A stretch of 64,000 bases of DNA from Apostichopus japonicus (Eukaryota > Echinodermata > Holothuroidea > Aspidochirotida > Stichopodidae). How positions within the stretch are numbered: position 1 is the stretch's first letter; each line of letters starts with the position of its first letter. The position numbers and the translations under genes were made by a program. The notes below the pieces were generated by a model. That model had not been told where the DNA came from, did no database searches, and worked only from the letters and a program-made list of their open reading frames with translations. Where the stretch lies: contig NC_092566.1 in assembly GCF_037975245.1 (NCBI RefSeq), positions 15,971,001 to 16,035,000 on the forward strand, read 5' to 3'. Shown here piece after piece: positions 49,514 to 62,500 of this stretch.

Positions 49514-51790
49514 GGACTGCTGGCAGCAACGTTGTGAAACTATGTAGAGGAATCACGGAAACACTATCTATATTTTAGAAATTTAATTTGTTAAAAGATG
49601 ACAAAATGTCAGTGTTGATATACTATTAATTCAAGAACAAATGAGGTGTAGTGTCTCATTCTGATATTCACAATAAAATATGCGAAATGAAAAGACACCA
49701 ACGTAATTAAGGCTTAATCGATACTGACGTTGAATCTTCAGTCCAAAACAATCATTTTTTAATCAATTCCTACGTGTTGTTTTTGAGACGTATTCATTAA
49801 AGCAAGGATGTAGAGTCCTCCATTGAAAATGACCAACATGTTGTGTTTGATTCGATCCAAGTCTATATGGTCCGAGAAGCTTGTATTCCATATATTGAAC
49901 ACATTTAATGGGTGAAATCTTGGATAATAAACTTTTGTATAGTTTGTAAACTCTGACATATTAACACTGAAATTCTGCAGACTCGAAGTCATCCATTAGA
50001 GGATGTACCCTACTGATAGCATATGCTATCAGATAAAATATTAGCCTAGTTGCAGTCATAATATTCTGAAGAGAGTCACTCTGTTGAGATTATGGAACCA
50101 GAGCTTCGTGGTTTAAAGTTATTATCTCTTCCAAGTACATTACTTCTTTTATACGTCATTTACGTGCGTTTAATTAAGTCCCAAATAGCCTTCGATAGAA
50201 TAACGTCACGACAAGTGAGTAGCGCTCGTGCACGAATCATCCTGCACAATCGCTAAACCAGTACCAATGATCTGCCTATAAGTTGCAGACGTTCCAAAAG
50301 TAAACATTTCAGAGACACTCAGAACAGCCTTCCTTGCGAAGAATGACATAATATTCCATCAAACTGTGTGCATGGTATAACTTGGATTGCTTAATTTTGA
50401 ACAAGTTTGATTCATTTGAAGCCGTGTAGGTGGTGGAAATATTTAATTAAGTAAACTGGGCCTAGGCATATGCCTATCCTAACTTTTGTGCATAATTTAA
50501 TGAAACCGTATCATTGGCTAACCCACAGAAGGTTCGCAAACCTATAGATACTAAAGTACTGTATTAGGCCTACTACTAGTACCGTTGTATTTCTTTAAAT
50601 AATAACTTCTGTAGAAAATTCTTTTATGTGTTATGATTGTCCATAACATTCTATTGGTATTTGTGGTCGTCAGAAAGCTTGTCTCATGGAGTGACTGTAG
50701 TGTATATATAAGCCTAGGCTAGTTGGCTACGGCATAGGCCTACAGCTTTATACTAGTTTCAGGGTGTTCTGCAGTTAATTCACAGAGGGGAGCCAAAGAC
50801 TAATGTTGGGCTTGAAGATCTACTTTAATGGCTCCAATTATAGCACACTATAGCTAGGAAAATTTGAAATTACACAATAGACCTGCCACGGCATTAATCG
50901 ACCTCAGGCTCAACATTTAGCCTGCATAGCTTCTTGACACCATTACGGCACTTTGTGTAAACACTGTTTGGAAATAAGTTCAGTCTACAGTGTAGTTTAT
51001 CATACAGCGTTCACACAAAGACACATACAAGAAAATATATATGTGACAGGGGTTGCAGACTAATTGGTGAAAAGAGGTAATTTTAATACTAGACCTACAG
51101 TAGGCAGGTGGATTATGCAATCTCAATAAACTTTTCCATGATACTTTGATAGCGTGCTTTAATTGGGGTCTCTACAGCAGACCTTAAAGCTGACATTTAT
51201 AGCATGCTGATGAGGTTATAGACTTTCATACGGAAAGGAAAGGTACATAATTTACAACAAAATTATAATCCATTTGCCATTAAATATTTGGTGAAAATTT
51301 ATGAAAACTAAAACAACAAACAACTAAAATAATTTTTCTCTGGACAGTTCTTGTAATTCAGGGCTTAAGAAGTGCAAAGAAAAAATGCAATCTGTACTCG
51401 ATCTACCCGTACTTTCCCATCAACTTTTCATTTCAATTTACTATCACTCTGTAAAAAGTAGCTCACAAATGTTTTCAGGGATTGTGGTGAAGTTCGTAAC
51501 ATACATACAATTTCTGTTCCTCTGTTAAATTAGCTAATTAACTGAGTGTATTGTTGCTTACACTGACCATGTGGTAGACCACTTTGTAGGTGGATAAAAT
51601 GCATGATATATCACTACATGCTGTAATACTGATACATAATGTTGCACACATTAATTTATGACCATACTGATGAATGACTTTACACTATCAAATCCCTTAA
51701 AATTAATTTTCTCAGATGATGTAAAAAAAAGATTTGAATGAGACCCAATCTTTTCCTGCTGAGCCAAGAGGTAAACGGATGTTCTAAAGT

Positions 51791-54700
51791 ATGGCTGAGA
51801 ACAGCCAAACTCCAAATTCCGCTAACGCCTCGAACCAAGATGGTGTACAGAAAAGTTCACTTGGTGGTCGCAGACGAGACTTGATGAGTTCTTCAGCACG
51901 CCTGCCATCAATCAGAACTCCAAGAGATCTGTTGCTCAAGGGAAACAACAAGGTAAACTGTTTATTAGGACAACAAAGTCTGACATTTCATCAATTTATA
52001 TGTCAATATATATATTTGCCTTTGTCGTTATTTCCGTTTCCTTTTACCAGAATTTGTTCAAAGTATCTCTTTCGAGATCCGGCTTTAGGAATCACAAATG
52101 ATTTCAAGTTGGTTAGCATCATGTTTGATCTCATGTTATAATACATAGACACTAGATCACAAATTGCAGGTCACTGGAAAAATAGGGACAGATTTTCTAG
52201 CTGTTTTCACAAATTATGCTGTATCCGTGCTTGACTAAAAATATTCATCGCTGATCATTGCATCCTCCCTTTTGACTATTATCAACATTCTTTCACATCA
52301 GAAAACCTTCAAGCCGAACATTCCTGCGAGAAGAGAAAGAACCAAAGAGGAGTAAGTCAACATAAAATGACATCTTCAGTTTTGATATTACCTGTGTATT
52401 TAGGCCTATAAGCAAAATGGGTAGATGGTTTGTCTGTGGAATGAATGGACAAAAATTACAGCAGGTTGTAATTTGTAACCATTTTTAACTTGAATTTATT
52501 GTCAGTTGTGCCTCTAGCACACACTGTTGTTTTAGAATTTGGTGGGTTGTTAAAAGAAATTTCAAACTTGATGATTTAAAGGTATACGAAGTTGTCCGTG
52601 CTAAGAGTCTGTTTAAAATGTAACTTTTAGTCAGTGAAGATCATGTCAGGGTTTCCAGATCTGAATGGTGATGAAATAACGCTCGAAATTGGTTCAGCAG
52701 GTAAAGGTATAATAATGTTTACGACGCTTAAGCGACAACAAATGTGGGAGAAACCTGCAAGGGCTTATGGATTACAACTTACACCGAGTCTAAACAAAAT
52801 TAAGTTCTCTTGTAGCGTATTCTGCATGATAGGTGGTTCCTTGTCTCAACAGAAGGCTCACTCATTTTATTATTCGTAATTGCCACAGAATGTGATGAAG
52901 TTGGCACAGCATGATCTGTTATTCAAAACAAAAACATCGTTGTGATGAGGTATTTTTTCAAAATAAAATAAAACTGTTAGCAAACTGCTTATCCACTAGA
53001 GCGCCTGTGTAGGAGAATGTGTAAAAGTAAGTTGGCCTGACGTTTCGATCCTAGCAGGATCTTCTTCAAAGGCTAAATGACAAGAGGTACTTTTTCCACG
53101 GAATTTTAACCCTTTTGCAAAGAATGTGCAAATTAAACTTTTAAAGCCCATGCATTGAAAGGTGTGAAGAGTTTGATCAATTGTAAAGTCAGTTTGTTTT
53201 GTAAAATATAACTTGAAACTGCAGGGTCCCTGTCACTTCAGATAGGTATGATATAGGTATTTGCAGTAGGCATTGGTTTTGTAGTGAATTCAATTTAAAC
53301 GGTTCAAAGTTAGTGTTTCCAGCTCTAAGCAATGTATGTACAACTCCTTCTTTTTTGGGGCAGGGGAGATGAGGGTTTGGAGGTAAAGGGAAGGAGGGGT
53401 TACTATTTATAAAATAAAGTTATGTATCAGAGACATCATTTTTGATGACAAACATGTTTTAACATTTGGCGGTTACTTTTGTTTCTCTCTCTTTTTTTCT
53501 TTTAGCGGAGATGGAAGTTCCAAATCATCATCCCCAGGTCCTTCAAAGAGGGCAAGGGGGAGAGGAAGAGGGAGAGGAGGTTCAAGAGGGAGGGGCAGAG
53601 GAGGGAGGAATAGAAATCAAGACCTGATTCAAACACATTCCATCTTTGAAGATGGTCCTGGTGAGAAGTTGGTGAGAAGATGTAAGTAACAGTTTAACAC
53701 AATCAATGAATTATATTTATTCCAACGTTTGCATTTTATATTGTAGATTAATCTGCTACAAATATCAGTATCCGAGGTCCTAACTACAGTAATAGGAATT
53801 GATTGATATATTGATCCCTGGCTCAAGTTAGGACTGAACACATTCCAAATAAATTTTGAACTCTTTAAGACACCCATACCTACTAACCTACTTTTGGACG
53901 TAAGAATCTGGTCTGTCATAGTTAAAGACTGATAAAATTTATGTTGGATCAAAGAAAATAAACAATTAATTAATTTTATTACAATTTAACCATGTTTACT
54001 CTAGGAAATCTCATGACAAGTTGGATGTCCTTATGATAGGCAACAACCTATCATCTACATTAAAAGATGGTGCAGCATGCACTTATTTTACCATATGCTT
54101 TTACCATATGCTTGCTGGGCTGTCTTACTGTAGCTTAACAACTTTCTAACTGGAAACGTTTAGTCAAATTATTTTTACATGTTTCGAACAGATTTATCTT
54201 TCAGTGTATTTTCTTACATCTTAAACACAAATCATTGATAAGTTTACTCAGGTTACATTTTGCTTTTTGGCCAAAAAAATTTGAAGATCAGTTCTTCTTA
54301 TTCCCTCCCTCAACCTTTTCCGTAGCAACGACAGAGGGTTTTGGGAGATCAGGTTCAAGTTCTTTCTCTAAAGACGATCTGACATCATCTTCAAGTCTGG
54401 CTTCGTCCTTCCGCAGCCTGAAGCTGAAGAGATCAGAGAGATTGAAAGAAGATTCCAAGAACATCGCCGAACTCCTGAGGGATGACGTAAGTGTAAAATA
54501 TTTGCTGGATTTTTCTCAATATCTGGACAGTGTCTGGTCCTTATGCATTCCAATTGTCCAGACTTTGTTGTAATTGTAAAGATTCTCTTCTCGAACTACG
54601 CTTCTTGGTAATCCGACCAGATTTAAATGGAAAGATCAGAAAAATGTGGAAACTCATCAAACTTAATTGCCACTTATTTCCTTCATTGCAATAACAATGT

Positions 54701-57607
54701 TTTTCTTATTTATTTTTTGTACTACTGTAGCGTAGAAGCAACAGATTTTTCTATTCCTTGCATTCCTTGATAAAATATATATCATTAGTGATTAATATAT
54801 TATTGTAACCTCATTTAAATATCTCTCTGTGCTATAATTTTTTATCCTGCTTTTTGCCAAATAATAAATTCAGTTTCTGAAGGATGCATCTCTAGCAGTG
54901 GATGAGAAGTTTAAGCCAGTCTGTCTGCCTCTTAAGTTGGCCTCCAAGAGCTCCTCGTCGTCTTCGTCAAACAGCAGTTTGCAGGATATCACTGACGATG
55001 CTGAACCATCAAAAGTTAAAGTCAAGACAGAACCTCCGTCACCTGAAGCTACGGTCAAAGGTCAGTCTTTATGTCAACTCTTTATATTTCGAAACATCCA
55101 TCTCATCTCTCAAACTTGCAGAAGACAAGTTTTGCTTTATATTTTGCTGTATATAGTAAAAGTCTGATGATTTGTCCGTCACTGTTTTGAAGCAAACATC
55201 AAGAATTTTATCATAGGTCTGCCCTCTACAACTGTTTTCACAGCAGCTGTTACAGAGGTGTAGCCTACGACATGTACATGCACAAATCAGGCTTCATCAT
55301 GACTATCGTTTAACTACCGAAGGCCAATAGCAGATAATTGCACCTTTGAGAGCAAGTGGACACACATTGTTACCTTCCCAGTGAACGAAGCACTAGTTCC
55401 ATCTGATGGAAAGTAGTATTAGTAGTCATAAGGTCCTGAGTTCGAGTCACTCCAAGAATAATGTATGTCGTCCAGTTAAAGAGTTGTTGACAATTCATAA
55501 TCATGGACGTTAAATATGACTCTAAGAGACTGACTTCGGTCAGCTTGCGGCTTTGATAAGCCAATGAGGCTTCTTCGCGAGTTCCTGCTTGCAGGAGGGT
55601 CTAAAATACATACATACATATACATACAATATGGTTATGTAATAAGTTTAGACAAGAAAGACAACCGGTTATATTTATATATATCAAATGTCAAAACTAT
55701 TTCTTTTCAGTTAAGCAAGAGCCGCCAGATTCAGACGAAGAGATGAAATCCATCGACAGTAAAGACTCGCTGATGTCAAGATTAGCGACGTCGACAAAAT
55801 CCCCAGAGGCCGGGAAAACTTCACTTCCTCTCTTTTCAAGGAGAGACCATTTGGAAGGAAAGCTCCTGTTCTTCCAGCTGCCGGACTCATTGCCGGCTTT
55901 GGCGCCCTCTAGTGATGATGACAGGTCAAGGGTCATGGCTCATGAAGGTCAAGGAACCAGCAGGCAATCAAATGCAACGGGGGATCAACCTGATGATGTA
56001 AGACACCTTTTCATATAATACATTTTTGTCCAAAATGTCTTTATCTCAAAAAAAATTTTTTAAATTTTCTTCTTTTTAATATATTGGAAAGTATAGAACA
56101 AAACAGTTAAGGCAAAAGGGGGTTTGTTACAAGTCACACAAACATCATTATAATGTCAATAGCTTTATTAATAAATATTGTATATTGTAGAACATTGCAT
56201 AACTGCAACTTGATAAGACTCTACGGCAGGGTTGGGGACTACCAATCGATTCAAAACTGTTGTATTAAATTTGTTTATTGCCTATATTTATTTGATTTTT
56301 CCAAGGAATCTGTCAGTGGTACACCCTTGATAAATAAATTTGCAAAGCTTGCATGATTTAAAAACATTCTTGATCTAATATCACTGCGACTGTTATTGTT
56401 TTGTCCACTTTAGGCTGAAAATGCCAAAACTGAATGTACCCTGGAAGATTTGCCGGCTGGATTTCTCGGCAAGCTTAGGATTCGCAAGTCTGGCAAAATG
56501 GAGATGAAACTAGGGAATATTACACTGGATGTATCTGTGGGCACACCTTGTGGATTTTTGCAGGTAGATATCTTTATAATATTTTGTTATAGTCTGTTAC
56601 TTCCAGTAGACAAAAATCATGTCGCTGTACCATTCTTGCGTTAATCTGGTGATTTGAGGTGTCGTGGGCGTTAGGCTTGAGAACCCTACCCCAAAAAAAT
56701 ATATATATATCCAATACCACCAGTTGCTTGTCCCACTACAGATCTTTTGATTAAATCCAGCAAAAACCGCAGAGATCCGCATATATTGCCGAAATACAGA
56801 ACTCAACTGTACAGGAATTCTTTCATTTATCGTGCTGCAATATTCATCCAGTCTGATCATTTAGAACCTTTATATAATTATTCTTTGTACTCCTTTTATT
56901 AAATATTTGCTATTTATACTGGTTTTTGATAGAAGAAGTGAAAAAGAAATATGAATATTACAATTCTACCCTTCACATTGGGCTCAGTTTACGTAGAGAG
57001 AGATTTTGGTTCTCTCTGGCAATTTGTCTCAAACCAAAGTTTGTCTGGGAGCCTTATAGAAAAGTAATTTAGAACTTCTACTTTCAACAACATTAAGCTA
57101 TCAGATGTACGACTGACAGGATTCTGCAGACGAGATGTTGCACTTTAAGAGCTTATCAAGCCATTAGAGAGTTCATGCATTTGATAGTGAAGTGTCGGCA
57201 TGGCAACAAATGCATTGCATTACAAACACGACTAAATCTGTGTTTAAGCTAATATAGAAATGAACGGTTTGTGTTTTTCTTTCTTAATTTGCGTTCGATG
57301 ACATTCTGAAGATTTGGGATTTTTGAAAGTTTTGATGTAAAGAGCAAGAATATGTCAAGTACTGTTGTTGGAACCTCAAACTTGGGCCTAAACTTCACTT
57401 TTTCTTGAAGTGGTAATCTTTTTTTCATTTGAAAAGTGATATTTATTTTGAGTTCTGTATTGAATATTTTTTGGTTTTTGTCCGCTTGTACAGGACATTG
57501 TCTCCATCAGGAAAGCCCAAGATCAGCAGGAAATCGTTAATCTTGGTCAAATAAAACATCGAATCATCTGCACGCCAAACTTACAATCTTTACTGAAGAA
57601 CAGGTAG
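51791..57607 (+). CDS. POLR3D: DNA-directed RNA polymerase III subunit RPC4
   Basis: Subunit of Pol III (tRNA, 5S and U6 RNA synthesis); RPC4 pairs with RPC5 in a TFIIF-like module for initiation, termination and re-initiation. Eight coding exons: 51791-51952, 52302-52351, 53506-53681, 54326-54486, 54874-55060, 55711-55997, 56414-56563, 57494-57607. All phases join; total 428 residues (human 398). Landmarks: RLPSIRTPRDLLLKGNNK, KTFKPNIPARRE, an RG-rich basic stretch, LIQTHSIFEDGP (human VIQSHSIFEQGP), an acidic/Ser region with SUMO-type sites VKTEP and VKQEP, LLFFQLPDSLPA (human LLFLQLPDTLPG), and the conserved C-terminal domain LGKLRIRKSGKMEMKLGNIT, LDVSVGTPCGFLQ, HRIICTPNLQSLL. An acceptor at about 51715 indicates an upstream 5' UTR exon. 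The first ATG of this exon that opens the conserved frame is used. Confidence 0.96.
53031..53075 (-). ncRNA. Hammerhead-ribozyme-like relic of a Penelope-type element
   Basis: Minus strand: TTTGAAGA, then stem GATCCT-GCT-AGGATC, then GAAACGTCAGGCC. This matches the hammerhead core order CUGANGA - stem II - GAAA, except that the first conserved C is U. Small hammerhead variants of this kind are known from Penelope-like retroelements. No reverse transcriptase frame is nearby, so this is a short relic in a POLR3D intron, probably inactive because of the core change. Confidence 0.55.
55375..55630 (+). mobile_element. tRNA-derived SINE, full-length copy
   Basis: B box GAGTTCGAGTCACTCC at about 55438-55453 in a tRNA-like head, a body shared with 25368-25552 (GACTTCGGTCAGCTTGCGGC, TTGATAAGCCAATGA, GTTCCTGCTTGCAGGAGG) and an (ATAC)n tail at 55604-55628. 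It ends about 80 bp before POLR3D exon 6. Confidence 0.7.
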
Positions 57608-59510
57608 CCGACGGCCTCCTTTATGGCGATGCATGGCTGTGTAGCCGAGGGTGCACGACTGGACCATAAGGGTTTACATCCAACCCAATCCACAGACAGC
57701 AGATTCATGTCGGGACAAGTCTATGAACCCGGTGCGATGTCGGCATTGCACAGGGTACCGAGTACGAGAGGAAAGAGGGACATTTCTTTTTTCCGTCTAG
57801 TCTGGGACGCAGATGACGATGTTAGAATTGAGGGCACCAATCAGAGTTTTGAGTTGCCTTGAAGAATGATGTTAAAAACACATCCCAGGATGGAAGTACC
57901 AACAGAGAACATGCTCCATACATTTAATGAAAAAAATTAAAGACAAAACTTCAGTGGTAACATGACTTTATGACTTTGTAAACTGTACTGTTAATCTGTC
58001 TTAGACCATCGAAAGTTGAAAACTCAGAATTTATTTTGTAAGTTTTCTGTTAATTTCTTTCATATCTTGAAAGAAATCAATGTTCTCTAGGTATTTTAAA
58101 GTCTTATAAAGACCACAGCATCATTGGAGTATATTTGTCTTTAACTAGACACTGATTTATTGCTTGCAGTCTGTACGTTCATGCAACATTAAAGATAGAC
58201 CGGTGTTAAATTTGTGTGCTATATTTATGGCAAAAGATTTCATTGCCTTGGTGGACACATCAACGTACACTGACCAGTGAGTACATCCTTCAGTCTCATC
58301 AAAAAGAGCTAAAAATTCTTTTCCCTCACTGTCAAAAAGTGGGCTGTTTCCTGCTGATTTCCAGCTAAATCTCCGAGATAAACTGATTATGTCAACTTCC
58401 TTCTCTTGTGAAATGATAACTTTTTTTCTTTTTTAAACTGCACCTGTTTCATCAGCATCTTTCGAACCTCAGGGATGTTAAATTTGTTTTCCTCGAAGCC
58501 ATTTCCCTGAATGAATTATATTGAAGGGAAGGAAGTTTATATCATCCCAAGTTTGAGATGACAAATGCGGTGTGAAAATGACAACCACTCAGAAGGGATA
58601 GATGTCGATGACAACAGTTTACAACGTCTCGGCCATGAGGCTACGAGAGGGGGTAGGCGTCCAGAGTCATCAGGCTTCAAAATTCTTTCTCCGACTGTCT
58701 AAACCATTTTTGTGTCGTCCTCAGAAGCTATGCCCTAGGATATCTTGACTGGTCAATGAACGCTACGTGTCACCGAGGTTTAGCGGTTTTATTTTGTCCG
58801 ATCAAATGTAATATTGAGATCTTAAATGGTAATATAAATTGTTAAAAATAGCAAAACTAACGCTATTGTAAATATCTAGACATCTCCTACTAGTGGAAAA
58901 AGACATAAATCTAACTTTGACACATTCATAGCTCCAAAAAGCAGATACAAATTATCTTTCAATATTAGTGATGTAACCATGACTTGGATCAGCTGCAGGG
59001 GGTTGGGGGGGGGGTATGTGGGGGGAGTTGCTAAGGTTACTTCTTGATGCTGACAATTTGTGATATCCTTGATTTATGGAGTATCTTTTTACTTTACTTT
59101 ATGGATTCAAGTATCATCAGAGAAAAAAAAAACATTTGGTATTGGTAATGACATTTTTTGGGAAAATATGATGACAGTGCTTGCCAGAAGATTTTTTAAA
59201 ATCTTACCACAAACTCGCCTTTGAAACTACGGTCTGCTTTGTAGAGGACTTGATTCACACGGAGAATAAGTTATCAAATACAGTGACTTTCTCCTGTTTT
59301 CTTCATGCTTCACACTACATTTTTGCAATTCAAGATTTATTTATTTTATGAAGCACACATTATGATACTCTAGACGGGGATGCTCGCAATAAATATGATT
59401 GACATTATCGGCATGTTATGCATTCTGTTATAAACATGAAAATGATGTCCAATAATAACTCTATAGACTCTTTCTTTTAAGTACTATTGTGTAGTTAATA
59501 AAGTCACACG
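57608..59510 (+). other. Probable POLR3D 3' UTR
   Basis: No coding exon follows the stop. Candidate poly(A) signals: ATTAAA near 57937 and AATAAA near 59497. The 79-residue frame at 57623 lies in this UTR and has no family resemblance. A G-run lies near 58998-59010. Confidence 0.45.
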
Positions 59511-62500
59511 CTCATGGCGATGTTCATTTTTGCCAATTCGCAGAGAACCAGGAAAGTAAACAGTAAAAATTCTGACAATAACAAACTTGTTTTGTGTTTG
59601 TCAACACAAGGTCAGTTAAATTGATTAATTGGGCGCATGAATGAGCAAATCGATAGGCTGAGATTCATAATATTTTACCGAAAAAAACATGGAAACAACA
59701 AGACAGTGATAAGCTGGTCACAGCTTCGACTGCCAGAGCCAAATCAATGACTCAAGTTATTCATGAATCACACGTTGTAATACACTGAAAGGGGTGGAAG
59801 GGGGGGGGGGAGTCCTTGCTGTAAATATGATGTCATTATTAAAAGATGACATAAGGTAGAATTTTAGTCTTGATATAGAATTATCCACACAAAAAGAAAA
59901 TGTGAGTGCTAATATAATTCTCTAGAGCCACTCTCGGTTTTCAGGGTATTAAAATATGCTAAATTTCTGGAACACTCCTTTAAGGCTAATTTGAAGATAA
60001 GGTCAGTTCCAATTCAGTGCAGAACAAAATGTAAATGGTAATCCGTTGTGTTGTTAGAAATTCTAATAACTTAATCGCCAAAACGTGTTCTTTTCAATTT
60101 CATATAAACAATAGAATTCATTGGATGACTTTCAATAATTGTAATTCATTTAGAAACCTATTATTTGAGGCCACAAAACTCTTTAATTTTTCTCATCGAA
60201 TTTTGTGTTGTATCCGAGGAACTGATGTAACAGTTCCATGTATTAGACTATTTACTCCAGTCGTTTCAATTGTAAAACTCACATGTCTGTTTAAAGGGTA
60301 ATTTTGCAGAATGAAAAGTCATATCTATATACAAGCTGGAATGGAAGCAGTGTGTTCTAATGGTCTATGACAAAATTTTATTTTGTGCATGAAGTCATCC
60401 TTAAATGATCTTACCTCTGCAGTTCAGCCCCAGGTCAAAGACAGTAAAACACACATATCGTAGATGCCTTACAATGCATCTTGGGAAATGAGAAGGAAAC
60501 ACTTTGTTCTTTAAATACTCATATAGTCTCTAATTTTCGGTGAGGTTTACTTCATCGGCTTTGCATTATGATGCGTTGAGGGTTCTCAGCGAAAATTTGA
60601 AATCTCTTAATTCTCATAGGAAAGTGTCTTTGGCTGCTTCAGCTGTAATTATGCATTCTTTTTGAACAAGGTTTTGATGTCATGACACAGCTTATTAAAT
60701 ATCACTGCTGCCAATTTTGAATTGCTGAATGTTACACCTAAGAATGTCTGTTATTATATAAAAGTTAAACTTGTCGTGGGACAGATTTCTTGAAGAGGTT
60801 CCAAAAATCAACTATGAAATAAATCATACTTAAACCTGAGTACTTTCAGCAATTTTTATCTTTTTTTGTTTTTGGGGGATTGATTGTGTAAGTTTTCTCT
60901 GGAACCCTTGATATTAACTGGAAAGGAATACCTTTTTCAAGAAAACTAGCCTTAATTTGAGAACTTACTGGGTAGGTGCTTACAGCAACAATGACTTAAA
61001 AGCACTTTACTGAGATCAAAGACTTCAAAAATACATGTATTCTATTAAGAGCACAAAAGAAAACGCATCATTCCAGCTACCATCGTGCTCCATTTGTGAA
61101 GTATAAACATTCTGGAATTCATTCATTTGGATTAGTGCAAATTGTCCAATTAATTTGTACTGTCACACATCAAATTGGTTTGATATTGTTTTCACTGTTG
61201 CAAATTAGAACCCCCTCCATATTTGATATCACTGTTAAATTTTGATGAAACACTTGATCATCAGTGGTGTAGTCCTTCTCAGGTACTCGGTGTACTGCTG
61301 GAGTAGTCCTCGAGTACGTTTTTCGGTAAGTACTCGGTACTGAGACTCAATGAAAAGTACACCAATGTTAACTGACCTGTACTCATTATTTAGTACTGGA
61401 CTTGGATGCTAAAGCACTTGTATTTGATTCGTAGTACTTGGTACTACTCGCTTGTACTTCATGAGAATTGAATATTGCAGTAGTACTACTAGTCTAACAA
61501 ACCCTGTTGTACATCGTGTCAGGAGTTAATGACGTGTAGGCCTACATAGGGTTGCTAAGTACTACTACTTTGCCATTCACATATATAAGAACAGTTCCTG
61601 ATATTGAGACACTCTGAATTTGGCAAACGATAATAAGATCCGAGCATCGTCATCACATTCAGGTGTTACATCATTTGATTACAAGGACAATCTGTGAATA
61701 AACCAAAGAGTATACTCGCAAAGTACTTGGATGAGGAAGTTCTTGTACTAGGTAGCCTACTTAGATTCTAAAATGCTGTACTCCGACACTGGTACTCTGA
61801 CTTTAGTATATTACGATCTTCCCTGCCTGTAGCAAATACCACCAGAGTCCCTTGTTTTAGGCCAAAAACGAGAGATTGAACATCTTAGTTCGTAATACTT
61901 GCCATACTGAACGCTCCTTTGCACAAATTTCATGACTAAACAGTGTACTATTTCTGTGGTCAAGCCAAATTTGTCTTCACATAAGAAAGTAGTGCTGGCC
62001 ACAAAAGCACTTGTGTTTACAATCAAACGGTGGCTGGTCAATTAATTAGGTGCGCTCATGGATGAATCCCAATGGCAGTACTTGGGGTAGTTTATGCCAT
62101 CAAGTAACAAATTATTAATGCTTGAGTGAATTTGAGGACTGTTTTTCTATAGGCAGGCTTGACTGTCATCTACTTGGTACTCAGAACCTCGAGTACTCAG
62201 AAGTACTTGGTACGCAGAAATAAAATGCACTGTTGATCGTAACTATTACGAACACAGAATCGAATCCCACCACACAACAAAATGATTTGACAAGGTTTGC
62301 CCAAATGCCCTTTATATATCAGCAAAGGAACAAGCTATAAACTTTGGTATTTGGATCAACTTTTTTATTGATTTATTTCACACCTTCTAAAGCAAATAAT
62401 TTTTTTCTCAATAAATCTTAGACTTCCTGATCCCTTTGACGGCACTCATAAACGGTACAAAATGAAAACAAAACAAATGGGGGTTTCAACTCTTCCATAC

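Larger units (their letters stand above)
46460..51715. other. Intergenic / 5' region upstream of POLR3D
   Basis: No recognised gene. Promoter-like patches: 47040-47190 (TGATGACGTTTCA, GTCCGCCATTTTTG, ATCTGTAAGTG) and 48370-48930 (higher CpG, ACTGCCATTTTGCAC, GACGTCTATGACTACGC). A possible first-exon donor for POLR3D is CACGACAA|GTGAGT near 50212. A C-run lies at about 46605-46620. 'taggccta' words cluster at 48.0-48.3 and 50.5-50.8 kb. Confidence 0.4.

Noticed and set aside
57623-57862. 79-codon plus open frame after POLR3D
   Set aside because: It starts 16 bp after the POLR3D stop in the UTR and resembles no known family.
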